Shown in pieces: positions 28,001 to 37,557 of a DNA stretch of 64,000 bases (the first letter of the stretch is position 1; the number at the start of each line of letters is the position of its first letter). The stretch comes from Flavobacterium sp. J372. GTDB lineage: Bacteria > Bacteroidota > Bacteroidia > Flavobacteriales > Flavobacteriaceae. The notes below the pieces were generated by a model that saw nothing but the letters and a program-made list of their open reading frames with translations, did no database searches and was not told the origin of the DNA. Where the stretch lies: NCBI RefSeq assembly GCF_024699965.1, contig NZ_JAJOMZ010000004.1:1610001-1674000 (forward strand), given 5' to 3'. The position numbers and the translations under genes were made by a program.

Positions 28001-28134
28001 CCTTTTACCATTACTGTGGCCTGTGGCAGCGGCCCCGTAGCGTCAGAAACGGTTCCGGTTACAGTTTGGGCATAAAGTGTGCTTCCGGACATAAATGTCA
28101 GTATAAGAAGCAGGCATTTAATTAATCTGTTCAT
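25051..28134 (-). CDS. SusC/RagA-family TonB-dependent receptor
   Basis: A complete 1027-residue SusC protein. Order: signal peptide (1-22), CarboxypepD_reg-like beta-sandwich (about 23-105, VTGTVSDATGPLPQATVMVKG), TonB-box region (LSEVVVTGYV), plug domain (about 115-230, with the LYVVDGTPTRDI and DASATAIYGSRAAGGVVIITT motifs) and a 22-strand-type barrel ending MFGAKIKL. It imports oligosaccharides with the SusD partner. It is the first gene of the six-gene minus-strand operon, and its 5' region carries paired AGTGTACACT sites, the likely target of the hybrid regulator encoded upstream. Confidence 0.96.
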   Translation of the reverse strand: MNRLIKCLLLILTFMSGSTLYAQTVTGTVSDATGPLPQATVMVKGTTTSIVTDLDGRYTIDNVDTNAVLVYSFMGFTSQEVAVNGRTEINVILQEDSQQLSEVVVTGYVGQSKRSITGAVSQVNLNNLEKTRIPDVAQALQGQVAGVFVAANTGAPGDGSVIRIRGEGTIGDNRVLYVVDGTPTRDITFLNQADVESMTVLKDASATAIYGSRAAGGVVIITTKLGAKGKSSFDVDFFTGIHYVQNLPDMLNAEQYMNVMEQSWNNTYTTPNLYTSDRTTLNLADTDWLDELFTQGISRNVQITASGANDKTSYLISGGYYGMNGVVTEDNDQYKRVNFRTNVNSKLNEMFTAGVNMQITFQSQDRISSSGDAPGVIRHALIRPPVLGVYKDPSDPTYSVRNPYTDLPFYTGPVRDVGYLTRYEFSSNPLAIVHFTDDVRETFQAFGNTFLEGTFLNKALKVRTNLGMDVRFFHNKAFYENYGDDNISNPDDPLFGLGLGRNNRPNSLSESRAQDVTFTWSNTVNYIKTLGDVHDVNLLVGHEFIKNRFSEIVGARSGFDNDSDAFRYLGYGGNRTDGELYTPPSNGSDDKSWTLLSFFGSVNYGFDSRYNVTATVRADASSRFGPNNKWGYFPSFGANWIATNEKFMENVTWLSNLKLRASWGQSGNQEIPDGAYLTFVQTNTPLGTQVIRYGNPDLKWETTTQTNVGLDFGFFDNKLNFSADYFRKETEDILLSIRLPRLSVGVIEETYVNAGSVVNKGFEFGLNFQNNDNEFKYGVNANLATLDNEVTKLHGNVPLIEDDGGRTRSITGQPLNAFFGQQFDGIYQNQAEIDAHLYSNANGAVPGDIRFKDINGDGEINDDDRTYIGNPVPKITYGLAFNASYKNFDISFLFQGVEDVDRYNDQKQILDYDGRRFNSTTAVLGSWSGEGTSNTMPRLTFEDTARGARYYSVFVEDASYLRLKNIEIGYTFNKSLPYIDYLRIYASGQNLLTWTDYTGLDPESTNRVDQGTYPQTAAIMFGAKIKL

Positions 28135-28256
28135 GGTTGCTAGGCAGTTTTGTTAAGGGTTAGTAAAATTTTTCTCATTTTGATAATTTAATGTTTTGAT
28201 GGTTGTTAATTGTTGTTACGAAAACGTTATAAATTTATAAACACTGCATAAAAAGG

Positions 28257-28287
28257 AGTGTACACTATTTATCCAAAAGTGTACACT
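28257..28287 (-). promoter_or_regulatory. Paired AGTGTACACT sites upstream of susC
   Basis: Two identical 10-bp palindromes AGTGTACACT at 28257-28266 and 28278-28287, exactly 21 bp apart (two helical turns). They lie 123-153 bp upstream of susC and just after the regulator gene. The spacing suits the two DNA contacts of an AraC-type domain. I saw no clear TAnnTTTG between them and susC. Confidence 0.6.
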
Positions 28288-28315
28288 GTTTTATAACTTG
28301 CTTAAAATTAATGTT

Positions 28316-31300
28316 TTAAATTTTGCTTGACTTACCTCTGTAATTAAGCTGGTAATTTTTAGGAGTAGTGTTATATACCTTTTTAAACTCTCTGTAAAAG
28401 TATGAGCGGTTATTAAATCCTGACTTATAGCATACCTCAGATACGGTCAATTTATTTTTACGTAATAATTCTGCAGCGTGTTTAAGACGGATAGTACGTA
28501 TAAGATCTCCCGGGGATATTGAGAAGGACTCTTTAATTTTACGATAGAATTGTGAAGAACTTAAACCCAGCTCTTTCTCTAAATACGCTGAATCCAGATT
28601 CTCATTTTCTATATTGCTACGAACTAAATCAATTACTGATTTTATAAAAGCCTTTTGATCATTGTTAACGGGAATAGCCGAAAGATTGTCAAGAAGAGTA
28701 TCCTGTGTAAAATGTTTCAATACCAGCTCTTTTTGTTCCAGTAGCTTTTGTATCCTCACTAGTAAGTGCTTAGGATAAAAAGGTTTCGGAATGTAAGAAT
28801 CGGCACCGCTCTCAATACCCTCTATTCTGTGTATTACCGAATTTTTAGCAGTAAGCATTATAAATGGTATATGGCAGGTATTAATATCTGTCTTTACTTT
28901 TTTACACAGCTCTACGCCATCCATTACCGGCATCATTACATCGCTTACAATAATATCCGGTAAATCTGAATTTATAATTTCTAATGCTTCAGCGCCATTA
29001 TAGCTACTGATAATGGTGTATTTCTCTGACAGAAGGTCTTTCAGGTAGGCATGTATCTCACTCTCGTCTTCAACAATCAATATTTTTTGCTTATCATTTT
29101 CAAGGGCATTAAGTGCCGAAATCTTATCCGGATCAGGGTCAGCTTTATCAGTTTTTTCCTCTAAAATGTTTTTAAGGTGCTGGGAAATAACTACAGGCGT
29201 AATTTCGGTATCAATTTCTTTTTCGCTAAAAGCAGCTTTTTCACAAGGGATGAGTACAGTAAATACTGTTTCTACATTAGCCACACTGCTAACCAGTATT
29301 TCGCCCCTAAGCACTGTTACCAGCCTTTTTACATATGCCAGGCCAATCCCGGCCCTGAACATTTCGGTATCAGACTGCACCTCGCTGTCAGATAAAAAGA
29401 AACGGTCAAATAGCGAGTCCTGCTTTTCCTTTGAGATGCCCACACCTGTGTTCCTTATAGTAATGTTCAATGTTTTGAAGTCCTTCTCTTCAATGCTGCA
29501 TCTCATCTGTATCTCACCATTGGCCGGAGTATACTTGAATGCATTAGACATAAGGTTGAAAATTATTTTCTCTAGCTTGTCTTTATCATACCATCCTTGC
29601 AGTGCGGGTGGTATATCAAGATTATAGTTTATGTTTTTATCCAAAACCCAGTCGTCAAACAATTCGGCAATTTGCTCCAGCAGGTTTACAAGGTCAAAAT
29701 GCCTTACCGTATTTTCGAGGTAATCATACTCTGCTTTTCTGAATTCCAGTAATTGTTGTGTAAGGAAAAGAAGCCTTGATGCATTTCTCTGAATCATGTT
29801 TATGAATTTAAGGTTCTTCCCCTCAAGGGCAACAGTTTCAGAGAGTTTTTGTGCCGGACCTACAATGAGTGTCAATGGTGTTAAAAACTCATGTGCTATG
29901 TTTGTAAAAAAGCTTAGCCTGTTTTCATGCAGTTCCTCCTCTTTTTTCCTTATCATGATGTTTTGCCGGAGTGACTGTTGTTTTAAATTATAGCTTCGTA
30001 TGAATAATAAGAATACCAATGCCAGGGCTAAATACATTACCAGCGCAAGGTTAGACTGCCACCATACAGGTTTTACGGTAATGTTAAGAGCGTGAACAGG
30101 TTTGCTCCATATCCCTTCACTGTTACTCCATTTGAGCCATAACGAATATTTCCCTTTGGGTACATTGGTAAATGAGATAACCTGGCGATTGCCTATATTG
30201 TTCCAGTCTTTATCAAAACCCTCCAGTTGATAGGCATATTGACACTTTTCAGGATTTGTATAAGTGAGCGCTTTCAGGTGTATATTGAAAAAGTTTTGAT
30301 TATGTTTTAATGTAAGAGATGGGTATGTTGAAGAGTTATGCGAGATTACGAGTCCCTGGTAGTAAGGCACCGATTGGTTTTGTCCGCTAATTTCATCAAT
30401 GAGCAGGCTTGGCACTTCAGCAGAGGCATATATATTTTCAGGTAAGAAGTGGTTAAAACCCTTTATTCCGCCCATAAATATACGGCCTGTTTCAGGATCA
30501 CTGTAATAGGCACCATCAGCAAATTCATTGTTTTGCAGGCCTTCGTATCTTGTATAGTTAGAGAATCTTTGGTGTGCAATCTCAAGATTAGATAACCCGT
30601 AATTGGTGCTAATCCACAAGTTAGCGTCTTTTACAGGTACAATGCCATGAATCGTGTTATTGGGTAACCCTTCTTTGTCTGTAAAGCTTTTAAATGTTGC
30701 TTTGCCATCATTGTTTATATTCTTAAGCAGGTTAAGCCCGTAGCTGGTGCCTATCCACAGCCTGTTTTTAGAATCAGTAACAAGACACAATATGTCATTA
30801 CTGGAAAGGCTTTGGGAATTGCCAGTAATATTTTTATATACATTAAAGATGCCTGTAGTTTTATTAAAAAGATTTAGCCCGCCAAGCCTTGTACCTATCC
30901 ATAGCTCCTTATCATTTTTAGGAATTATTGAATAAATAATGTTGCTGCTAATAGAGTTACTGCCATTTCCTCCGGCAGTATATTTTGAAAAATCTGTCAG
31001 CTTTATATTCCCGTTCTCCTTTATTATTTTTAAGGATATCATTCCGTAGCCGTTGGTACCTACCCAAAGTATATCATTATTATCCCGGTAAATAGAGTAA
31101 ACAGACTTGAAATAACCGCATTTTTCTGCACCATCAACATCTTTCCAGCTTATAAGATTATCACTTTCTGAATCATAAATCGTTAATCCTTCTCCATCGG
31201 TACCTATAAATACCAAGTTATCTTTACCTTTTTGCAGGGCATATATCGAATTATTAATTCTGCTATTGTTTTCATTGAAATGTGTATATAAAAGCTTTCT

Positions 31301-32490
31301 GTCAGGATAAAGGTAGAAATCAACCGGAAGCCTGAATAAGCCACTGCCTTTGGTACCCAACCAGAAACCCGAGGAATCTTTTAGAAATGATCTTACAATT
31401 CCGCTATGGAGTTCCGGAATCTGTGTTCTTGATATCAGATTGAATGATTTCTTTTGCGGAAATATCTTTATTAATCCGTCGCCATCAGTTCCTGCCCATA
31501 ATATATTTTCATTAGGGTGTAATAGTAGTGAAGTTATATTATGGCCTTCAAGATGTTTAAGCCATGGTGTTGATACTTTATCACCATTGCTGTTTATTAT
31601 GGCATATCCTGATTTACCCAATACTACCAAACCTTCTGGCACATCACCAATAATGGTTGAAACAGATGCTGTAGCCTCATGTACGTTATTCTTATAGGCT
31701 GATTGTAAAAAAGTTTTGCCAGAAGTCCCAATAATAAATATTTTATCATCGCCAATTTTACTGAAAGCACGCACGTCATCCCGCAGCTTTTGCACATCTG
31801 ATATGACTTTGTTGCCCTCACCAGCCATTTTTATCGCTACAGAATATAATGTATTATCATTATATAAAATCAATAGTTTTCCTGAATCCAAAAATTCAAG
31901 TTTTTGCACTGATTTATTAGGGAGCTTTTGTGAACTGAAACGGCTGAACTTACCGTTAGCGAAATAACCTATTCCCCAATCCTGTACCGCACAATAAACA
32001 TTTTTTTTTGTGTCGAAGGCCATGTTAAACTGTGATTCTGTAACAGGAGGCTTATTCTCTGAATTAAAGTAAAAGCGCCTGAACTTATTGGCTTGTTTAT
32101 TATAGCAATTAATGCCATGCATAGTCAATATCCAGATTTGGCCAGCGTTGTCCTCGCCAATTTTAAGTATAACCTGATTGCTAAGCGAATTTTCATCAGG
32201 CTCTGGCCTGAATTTTTAAATTCAGTTCCATCAAAACGGTTAAGTCCATCCCATGTACCTATCCAGATAAGATTTTGCGAATCCTGAAAGATGCAGTTTA
32301 CAGAACTGTTTGAAAGGCCTGTCGCGTTATCTAACTGTTCTATCGAATATTTTGCATCAGTAACGGGCGGTATTATATTTTGTGTAGAAGTCAGAGTATT
32401 ATGATACTCAGCAGACAGATTTTCAGGCTTGCCGGTACAGCAGATTAACACTAAAGTTAAAAAAGCCGTGAGTAAAATCTTTGTTTTCAA
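28316..32490 (-). CDS. Hybrid two-component system sensor/regulator (one frameshift)
   Basis: About 1391 residues after repair. One base appears missing in the T5 run at 32213-32217 (A5 on the coding strand); adding it joins GTEFKK to FRPEPDENSL and so to the rest. Order: signal or lipobox region (ending LICCTG), periplasmic two-propeller sensor with reg_prop repeats (LIWIGTWDGLNRF, LWIGTRLGGLNLF, LWIGTSYGLNLL), Y_Y_Y domain, one membrane helix (VMYLALALVFLLFI), histidine kinase (IAHEFLTPL, His near 867; ATPase boxes NLMSNAFKYTP and GIGLAYVKRL), receiver (SDVMMP, Asp near 1184) and AraC-type DNA-binding domain. Such proteins sense periplasmic oligosaccharides and switch on the adjacent sus genes. 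The AGTGTACACT pair just downstream is a likely target. Confidence 0.93.
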
Positions 32491-32610
32491 TTCAATATCA
32501 TGTATTGAATAAATATATAATAAATTTTAAAAGTTAAGAAGTTAATTTGAAATACAATTTTGCACCTGAAACTTTTCATTTTAGAAAGTTCTGCTGAATT
32601 TCAACTAAAA

Positions 32611-32645
32611 TAAAAAGCCTGCAAATATCTAAAATTTGCAGGCTT
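32611..32645 (-). terminator. Terminator downstream of tmRNA
   Basis: 12-bp stem AAGCCTGCAAAT / ATTTGCAGGCTT followed on the minus strand by a T-run (32616-32612), 64 bp past the tmRNA 3' end. Confidence 0.75.
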
Positions 32646-32708
32646 CACAGGTTTTTCAAGACGTTTTGTATGTTTTATAAACTTTAAAAAGTTTATTTTT
32701 TTACATCT

Positions 32709-33105
32709 TGGTGGAGCCGCCGAGAATCGAACTCGGGTCCAAACAGGTAATCAAAGAGCTTTCTACATGCTTAGTTTCCGCTTGGTTTTTCGATGTTGTG
32801 CAAGGCCGGAGACTGCCACACAACACTTAGCTCCTTAAGTCTCGAAGCCTCCGCGGAGCGAAGAAACTTCCAGGTCTATTTTTACGGTTCTCCTAATCGA
32901 AACGCCACAGACCAGGGCTTTTCAGGAGAATCCCGCCTCCCTGCCTTGCAGGGACGAGGCTTTTCTTACTATAATTCAGAATTAAGCAGCAAGAGCGTAG
33001 TTATTTTCGCCGTTTAAAAGTTTTGGGCAATGATATACGGGAACAGCCCAATTTCCCGGCATGCTTACTGTTCAATCAGGCCTGCTGTCAAAACCAGTCG
33101 ACCCC
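32709..33105 (-). ncRNA. ssrA: Transfer-messenger RNA (tmRNA)
   Basis: About 397 nt. The 5' end reads GGGGTCGACTGGTTTTGACA and the 3' end has the tRNA-like T-arm (GGGTCCAAA/TTCGATTC type) ending GGCTCCACCA, with CCA encoded. The two ends pair as an acceptor stem. The tag frame at 33011-32982 gives GENNYALAA followed by TAA, so the peptide added to stalled proteins is A-GENNYALAA, close to other Bacteroidota tags. tmRNA with SmpB frees stalled ribosomes and marks the products for proteolysis. The apparent ORF in the opposite direction is not a gene. Confidence 0.95.
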
Positions 33106-33184
33106 ATTAAAATTGCTATTATACTGTATGCAAATACAATACCAAAAAGCGATTACAAAAGTACACATTTTTATGTAATAATAA

Positions 33185-33215
33185 TTGCCCTCCCGTTTGG
33201 TTTATCTTATATTTG
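33185..33215 (+). promoter_or_regulatory. Promoter of the dehydrogenase gene
   Basis: TTG (33185-33187), 20-bp spacer and TATATTTG (33208-33215), a full match to TAnnTTTG. The predicted leader is about 85 nt. Confidence 0.55.
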
Positions 33216-33305
33216 GCATCGAATTTTACTTCAAAATTAAAATTTTGTAACAAATTGACTGGGTAAATGTGATAAACAGTCAGTGCATAACAACGCAGAT
33301 TACTA

Positions 33306-34517
33306 ATGAAATTCGGCATCATAAAAGAAAGAAAATCCCCACCTGACAAACGTGTAGTTTTTACTCCTGCAGAGCTGACGGAATTAAATAATAAATATCC
33401 TGAGGCCCGGGTTAAGGTAGAGTCTTCAGATATCAGGATATTTACCGATGCCGAATATGAAGCGAAGGGAATTGAAGTAAACGGGGATATGACAGATTGT
33501 GATGTGCTGCTTGGTGTAAAAGAGGTGCCTGTTGATGCCCTTATTCCGGATAGGAAATATTTCTTTTTCTCTCATACCATAAAAAAACAGCCTCATAACC
33601 AAAAGTTGCTGCAGGCTATACTTGATAAAAATATTGACCTATTTGACCACGAGACCATTGTTGATGAAAATTATAAAAGGCTTATAGGATTTGGCCGTTA
33701 TGCCGGCAATGTGGGCACATATAATGGTTTTAGAGCCTTCGGCTTAAAGTTTGAATTGTACAATTTGCCAAAAGCAGAATCTTTACAGGATAAAGAGGCA
33801 CTTATTGCCAGGCTTAGGAGGTTAATACTGCCGCCGGTAAAGATTGTTCTTACAGGCCGTGGTAAGGTTGGGATGGGAGCCAAAGAAATACTTGATGCAA
33901 TGAAAATCAAGGAAGTTTCTATAGAAAACTACCTTACTAAAAATTACAGTGAGCCGGTATATGTTCAGATAGATGTGCTTGATTATAACAGGCGCAAAGA
34001 CGGCCAGGTGCTTACCAATAATGATTTTTATACACATCCATTTGAGTATGTAAGCAATTTTGAGCGCTTCACAAAGGTTTCAGACATATTTATCGCAGGA
34101 CATTTTTACGGAAATAATGCTCCGGCAATACTTACCCGTGAAATGCTGACCGCCCATGATAACAAAATAAAAGTTGTAGCTGATATTTCCTGCGATGTTG
34201 ATGGCCCGGTAGCATCAACGCTCAGAGCATCTACAATTGCCGAACCTTTTTACGGCTATCATCCATTTGAAAATAAAGAGGTAGATATTCATCATCCTGC
34301 AGCTATAGTGGTTATGGCTGTAGATAACCTGCCTTGTGAACTTCCCCGAGACGCAAGCCAGGGATTTGGTGAAATGTTTATGGAACATGTTATTCCTGCT
34401 TTTTTTAATGGCGATAAAGATGGTATTCTTGAGCGTGCCCAAATTACCCGCAGCGGCAGGCTTATGCCTAGGTTTCAGTATCTGGAAGGCTATGTCAAAC
34501 AAAAAGCTATCCTGTAA
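33306..34517 (+). CDS. Saccharopine/alanine dehydrogenase-like NAD(P) oxidoreductase
   Basis: A 403-residue cytoplasmic protein of the alanine dehydrogenase/PNT and lysine-forming saccharopine dehydrogenase superfamily. The N-terminal domain opens MKFGIIKERKSPPDKRVVFTP, where Lys and Arg line the substrate pocket in relatives. FSHTIKKQPHNQKLLQAIL and the nucleotide-binding region VKIVLTGRGKVGMGAKEIL (Gly-rich, about 180-198) follow, then VADISCDVDGPVAST near the C-terminus. The family makes or breaks amino-acid C-N bonds with NAD(P). The exact substrate cannot be fixed from sequence. It is a single gene with its own promoter, not obviously linked to the glycan loci on either side. Confidence 0.85.
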   Translation: MKFGIIKERKSPPDKRVVFTPAELTELNNKYPEARVKVESSDIRIFTDAEYEAKGIEVNGDMTDCDVLLGVKEVPVDALIPDRKYFFFSHTIKKQPHNQKLLQAILDKNIDLFDHETIVDENYKRLIGFGRYAGNVGTYNGFRAFGLKFELYNLPKAESLQDKEALIARLRRLILPPVKIVLTGRGKVGMGAKEILDAMKIKEVSIENYLTKNYSEPVYVQIDVLDYNRRKDGQVLTNNDFYTHPFEYVSNFERFTKVSDIFIAGHFYGNNAPAILTREMLTAHDNKIKVVADISCDVDGPVASTLRASTIAEPFYGYHPFENKEVDIHHPAAIVVMAVDNLPCELPRDASQGFGEMFMEHVIPAFFNGDKDGILERAQITRSGRLMPRFQYLEGYVKQKAIL

Positions 34518-34547
34518 AGAATAGAACTGCATATTGATACAATTTCC

Positions 34548-34555
34548 TATTTTTG
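34548..34555 (+). promoter_or_regulatory. -7 element of the LuxR-type regulator gene
   Basis: TATTTTTG matches TAnnTTTG and lies 16 bp before the start codon. No properly spaced -33 is apparent. Confidence 0.35.
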
Positions 34556-34571
34556 AAGGAAATTACATTTC

Positions 34572-37313
34572 ATGGCTTTGAGGGCTATTGCCTTATTTAT
34601 CGCACTAATAATAATTCCGGCATGTTATGCACAGGAATTACTTCCATTTACCGAAAATTTTACCAAGAGTGAATATCATGGCGATAACCAGGTATGGAAT
34701 GTTGTGCAGGGTAATGACAATGCCATGTACTTTGCCAATAACCATTACTTTCTGCGCTATAATGGTGTAAAATGGGAGAAATATGCATTGCCAAACAAAA
34801 CAATTATCCGTTCGGTTTTTGTAGATGAGGATAAAGTTTATTGCGGCTCATATAAAGAGTTTGGTTATTGGAAACGTAAAAACGGGAAGATGGAATACAC
34901 ATCTCTTTCCAAAGGGAAAAATCTTTTTTGGGCAATGCCGATAATGAAGAGATTTGGAAAGTGTTTCGTCATGGTAATATACTTTATTTTCAGTCGTTTA
35001 ATGAGCTTTATTATGTTAATGGCACAAAAACAGGTAAGATAAAGTTTCCATCACAAATTTCATATTGTTACGTTGTTGATGGAGATATCTATGTTGCATC
35101 AGTACGTAATGGCATTTATAAATTTGACGGTAAGAATTTTATACACATATCAAATTGGCCTGAACTTAAAGATAATGTAGTTCACGGAGTTGAAAAGTAC
35201 GGGGCAGAGACATATATTTTTACTAAATATTCAGGAGTATATCTAGTAAATGGTGAAAAGCTCGTACCATGGCAACACCCCTTAAATTCCAGATTTAAAA
35301 ATGAAGTTATAGTTACTGCAAGATTTGCGGGCAACACAATGGTTGTAGGTACAGGTTTGCAGGGAGTTTATCTTGTGGATATAAAATCCGGTGCTTTTAA
35401 GAATATAAACCGTAGCAACAGCCTTAAAAACAATGCTGTACTTTCAATAGCAATAGATCGGGAAAAAGACCTTTGGCTTGGCCTTGATAATGGCGTTGCT
35501 CATATAGAGCTAAACTCGCCGGTTTCTATATTTACGGATAACATTGGAATATTAGGTTCGGTATATTCATTATCTGAAACAGCAGGGGGGATATTTATTT
35601 GTAACTAATCACGGCATATTTTCATATAACGGGAAGTTGTCGGCAATACCGCATACACAGGGCCAGGTTTGGGATATATATGAACATAACGGAAATTTTA
35701 TAATAGGGCATAATGATGGCACATTTGTGTATGATGGGCTAACTGTTAAGAGAGTTAATCCTGTTAATGGTGGCTGGAAATTTCTTAAAAGTAATTATGA
35801 AGGAGTTTATTTTCAGGCAAATTATTCAGGTATAGCAGTTTATAAAGATATAAATGATTTAGGCAAATGGACTATTCTTGACAGTATTACAAAACCCATA
35901 CGTAATATAGCCCAAAATAAACCTGGTGAGCTGTGGGCGGCTGATAATTACCGCAGTTTATACAGGATAAAATATGATAGCAACTTTAAAGTAAAACGTG
36001 TTGAAAATATTTCGGCACTAAATAAGATTGAAAGTGATTATGGTGTAAAACTCTTTAATTACCGTAATGAGATTCTGTTTCTTATAAACAATAAATGGTA
36101 TCATTACAATAATGTAAGTGATAAGCTAGAAGAAAATGCTGTATTCAACAAAGCTTTCAGTAATATTTCAGATATAATTCCGATTGATGAAGCTAATTTT
36201 ATGGTTATCCGAAACGGATTGTTATATAGTATACTCCAGAAAAATAATGATTTTATATGGAAGCTCGTTCCGGAGAAGTATTATCATGGAAGGCTTATCA
36301 TGGAAAATACGAGGGTGTATAAATCCGGGAAATCATTACTTATAAACCTGGATGATGGTTTTATGGAATTAAATCCTGATACAGAAAAAGCTACACCTTC
36401 AAATATAGAGATTGAAGCTTATTTTAAGGGGAAAAAGATAATAGAAGATACCAAAATAGCCTATAATAATTCACTTGAAATAAATGTAATATCTGGCTAC
36501 TATGGTTATAATAAGCCTGATTTATATTACAGGCTTAATGATTCCGGGAAGCTTTTGCCAATACAAAATGGATTAATTATACTCAATAATCTTTCGGGTG
36601 GTCAGCAGGATTTTGAGGTATATCATTTTAACGGTACAAATTACATTCTTCTCAAAAGTTTTGCTTTCACTGTGGCACTGCCATGGTATTTTTCATGGTA
36701 TATGATTTTGGCTTACGTACTTATAATAGCGGGTAGCTTTTTCTTATATTACCGCTGGAATAAAGTTCGCTATCTTGAAAAATTACGCTTGAATGAGGAA
36801 GAGCTTAAGCACAGGAGGCAAATTCTTGAACTTGAGCTTGAAGCTGAAAGCAAATTGCGGCAGGAGCAATATGAAAAGCATATGCTGGAAATGGAAGTTC
36901 AGAATAAAGCATCTGAAGTAGCAGGAAAATCATTATCTATAGCAAAGCACAGTGAAATGATTGAGAGTATACAGGCAGCGCTGGAAAATGAGAATGAAGC
37001 GGCTACACTTAAATCAAAAATTAAAAAGATAATAAAGACAAATTCCATCAGCAAAAACGAATGGCAAAGTTTTGAAAAGAATCTTGTTAAAAGCCACGAA
37101 GAATTTGTTGAAAGGCTTTCAAAAAAATATCCTTCACTTACACCTAAAGATATTAAGCTAAGCATTTACCTAAAAATGAATTTATCATCAAAAGAGATAG
37201 CTCCGTTAATGAATATTTCATTTAGAGGTGTTGAACTACATCGATACAGGCTGCGTAAAAAATTAGCCTTGCCACAAGAAGTCAGCCTTTCGCGGTTTAT
37301 GACATCTTTATAA
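34572..37313 (+). CDS. SusR-like membrane regulator with LuxR-type HTH (two frameshifts)
   Basis: About 913 residues after repair. One base is missing at the T6 run 34924-34929, and one extra G is in the G6 run 35585-35590 (five G restore ETAGGYLFVTNHG). Order: signal peptide (ending CYAQ), periplasmic beta-propeller sensor (about 20-600), Y_Y_Y-type domain (about 610-695), one membrane helix (WYMILAYVLIIAGSFFLYY, about 708-727), cytoplasmic coiled coil (about 735-800, rich in Glu, Leu and Lys) and a C-terminal LuxR-type helix-turn-helix (LTPKDIKLSIYLKMNLSSKEIA ... GVELHRYRLRKKL in two parts). It lacks kinase and receiver domains, so the signal passes through the membrane directly, as in SusR. 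It precedes and probably controls the SusC/SusD operon at 37558. Confidence 0.88.
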
Positions 37314-37472
37314 ATTTATTCAATTTACTGCGACTACTTCATTATTCTGAAGCATCTATTATCTATTTAGAACTCATCACTACTACATCACTATGTTATA
37401 TTTTGATGTATTTGCTATGTGATTATTGTTTTGATTTACAGGTATTTAAAGGTTTTTTTTGAAAAATTGATG

Positions 37473-37480
37473 TAGCTTTG
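37473..37480 (+). promoter_or_regulatory. -7 element upstream of susC of locus 3
   Basis: TAGCTTTG matches TAnnTTTG, 77 bp before the susC start. A -33 at the usual distance is not clear, which would fit a promoter needing an activator. Confidence 0.4.
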
Positions 37481-37557
37481 GTATGGGTTTAGTTCTTCAT
37501 CTATAACGTTTTAGTTGATATATTTGGTTTAAAGTTAAACAAACAATAAAACCAAGA

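Noticed and set aside
32793..33017. 74-residue plus-strand ORF
   Set aside because: It lies wholly inside the minus-strand tmRNA gene; its coding look is a shadow of the structured RNA.
34572..37313. True pseudogene of the LuxR-type regulator
   Set aside because: Both breaks are at homopolymers and the rest of the frame is intact with a complete membrane helix and DNA-binding domain; sequence error is the simpler explanation.
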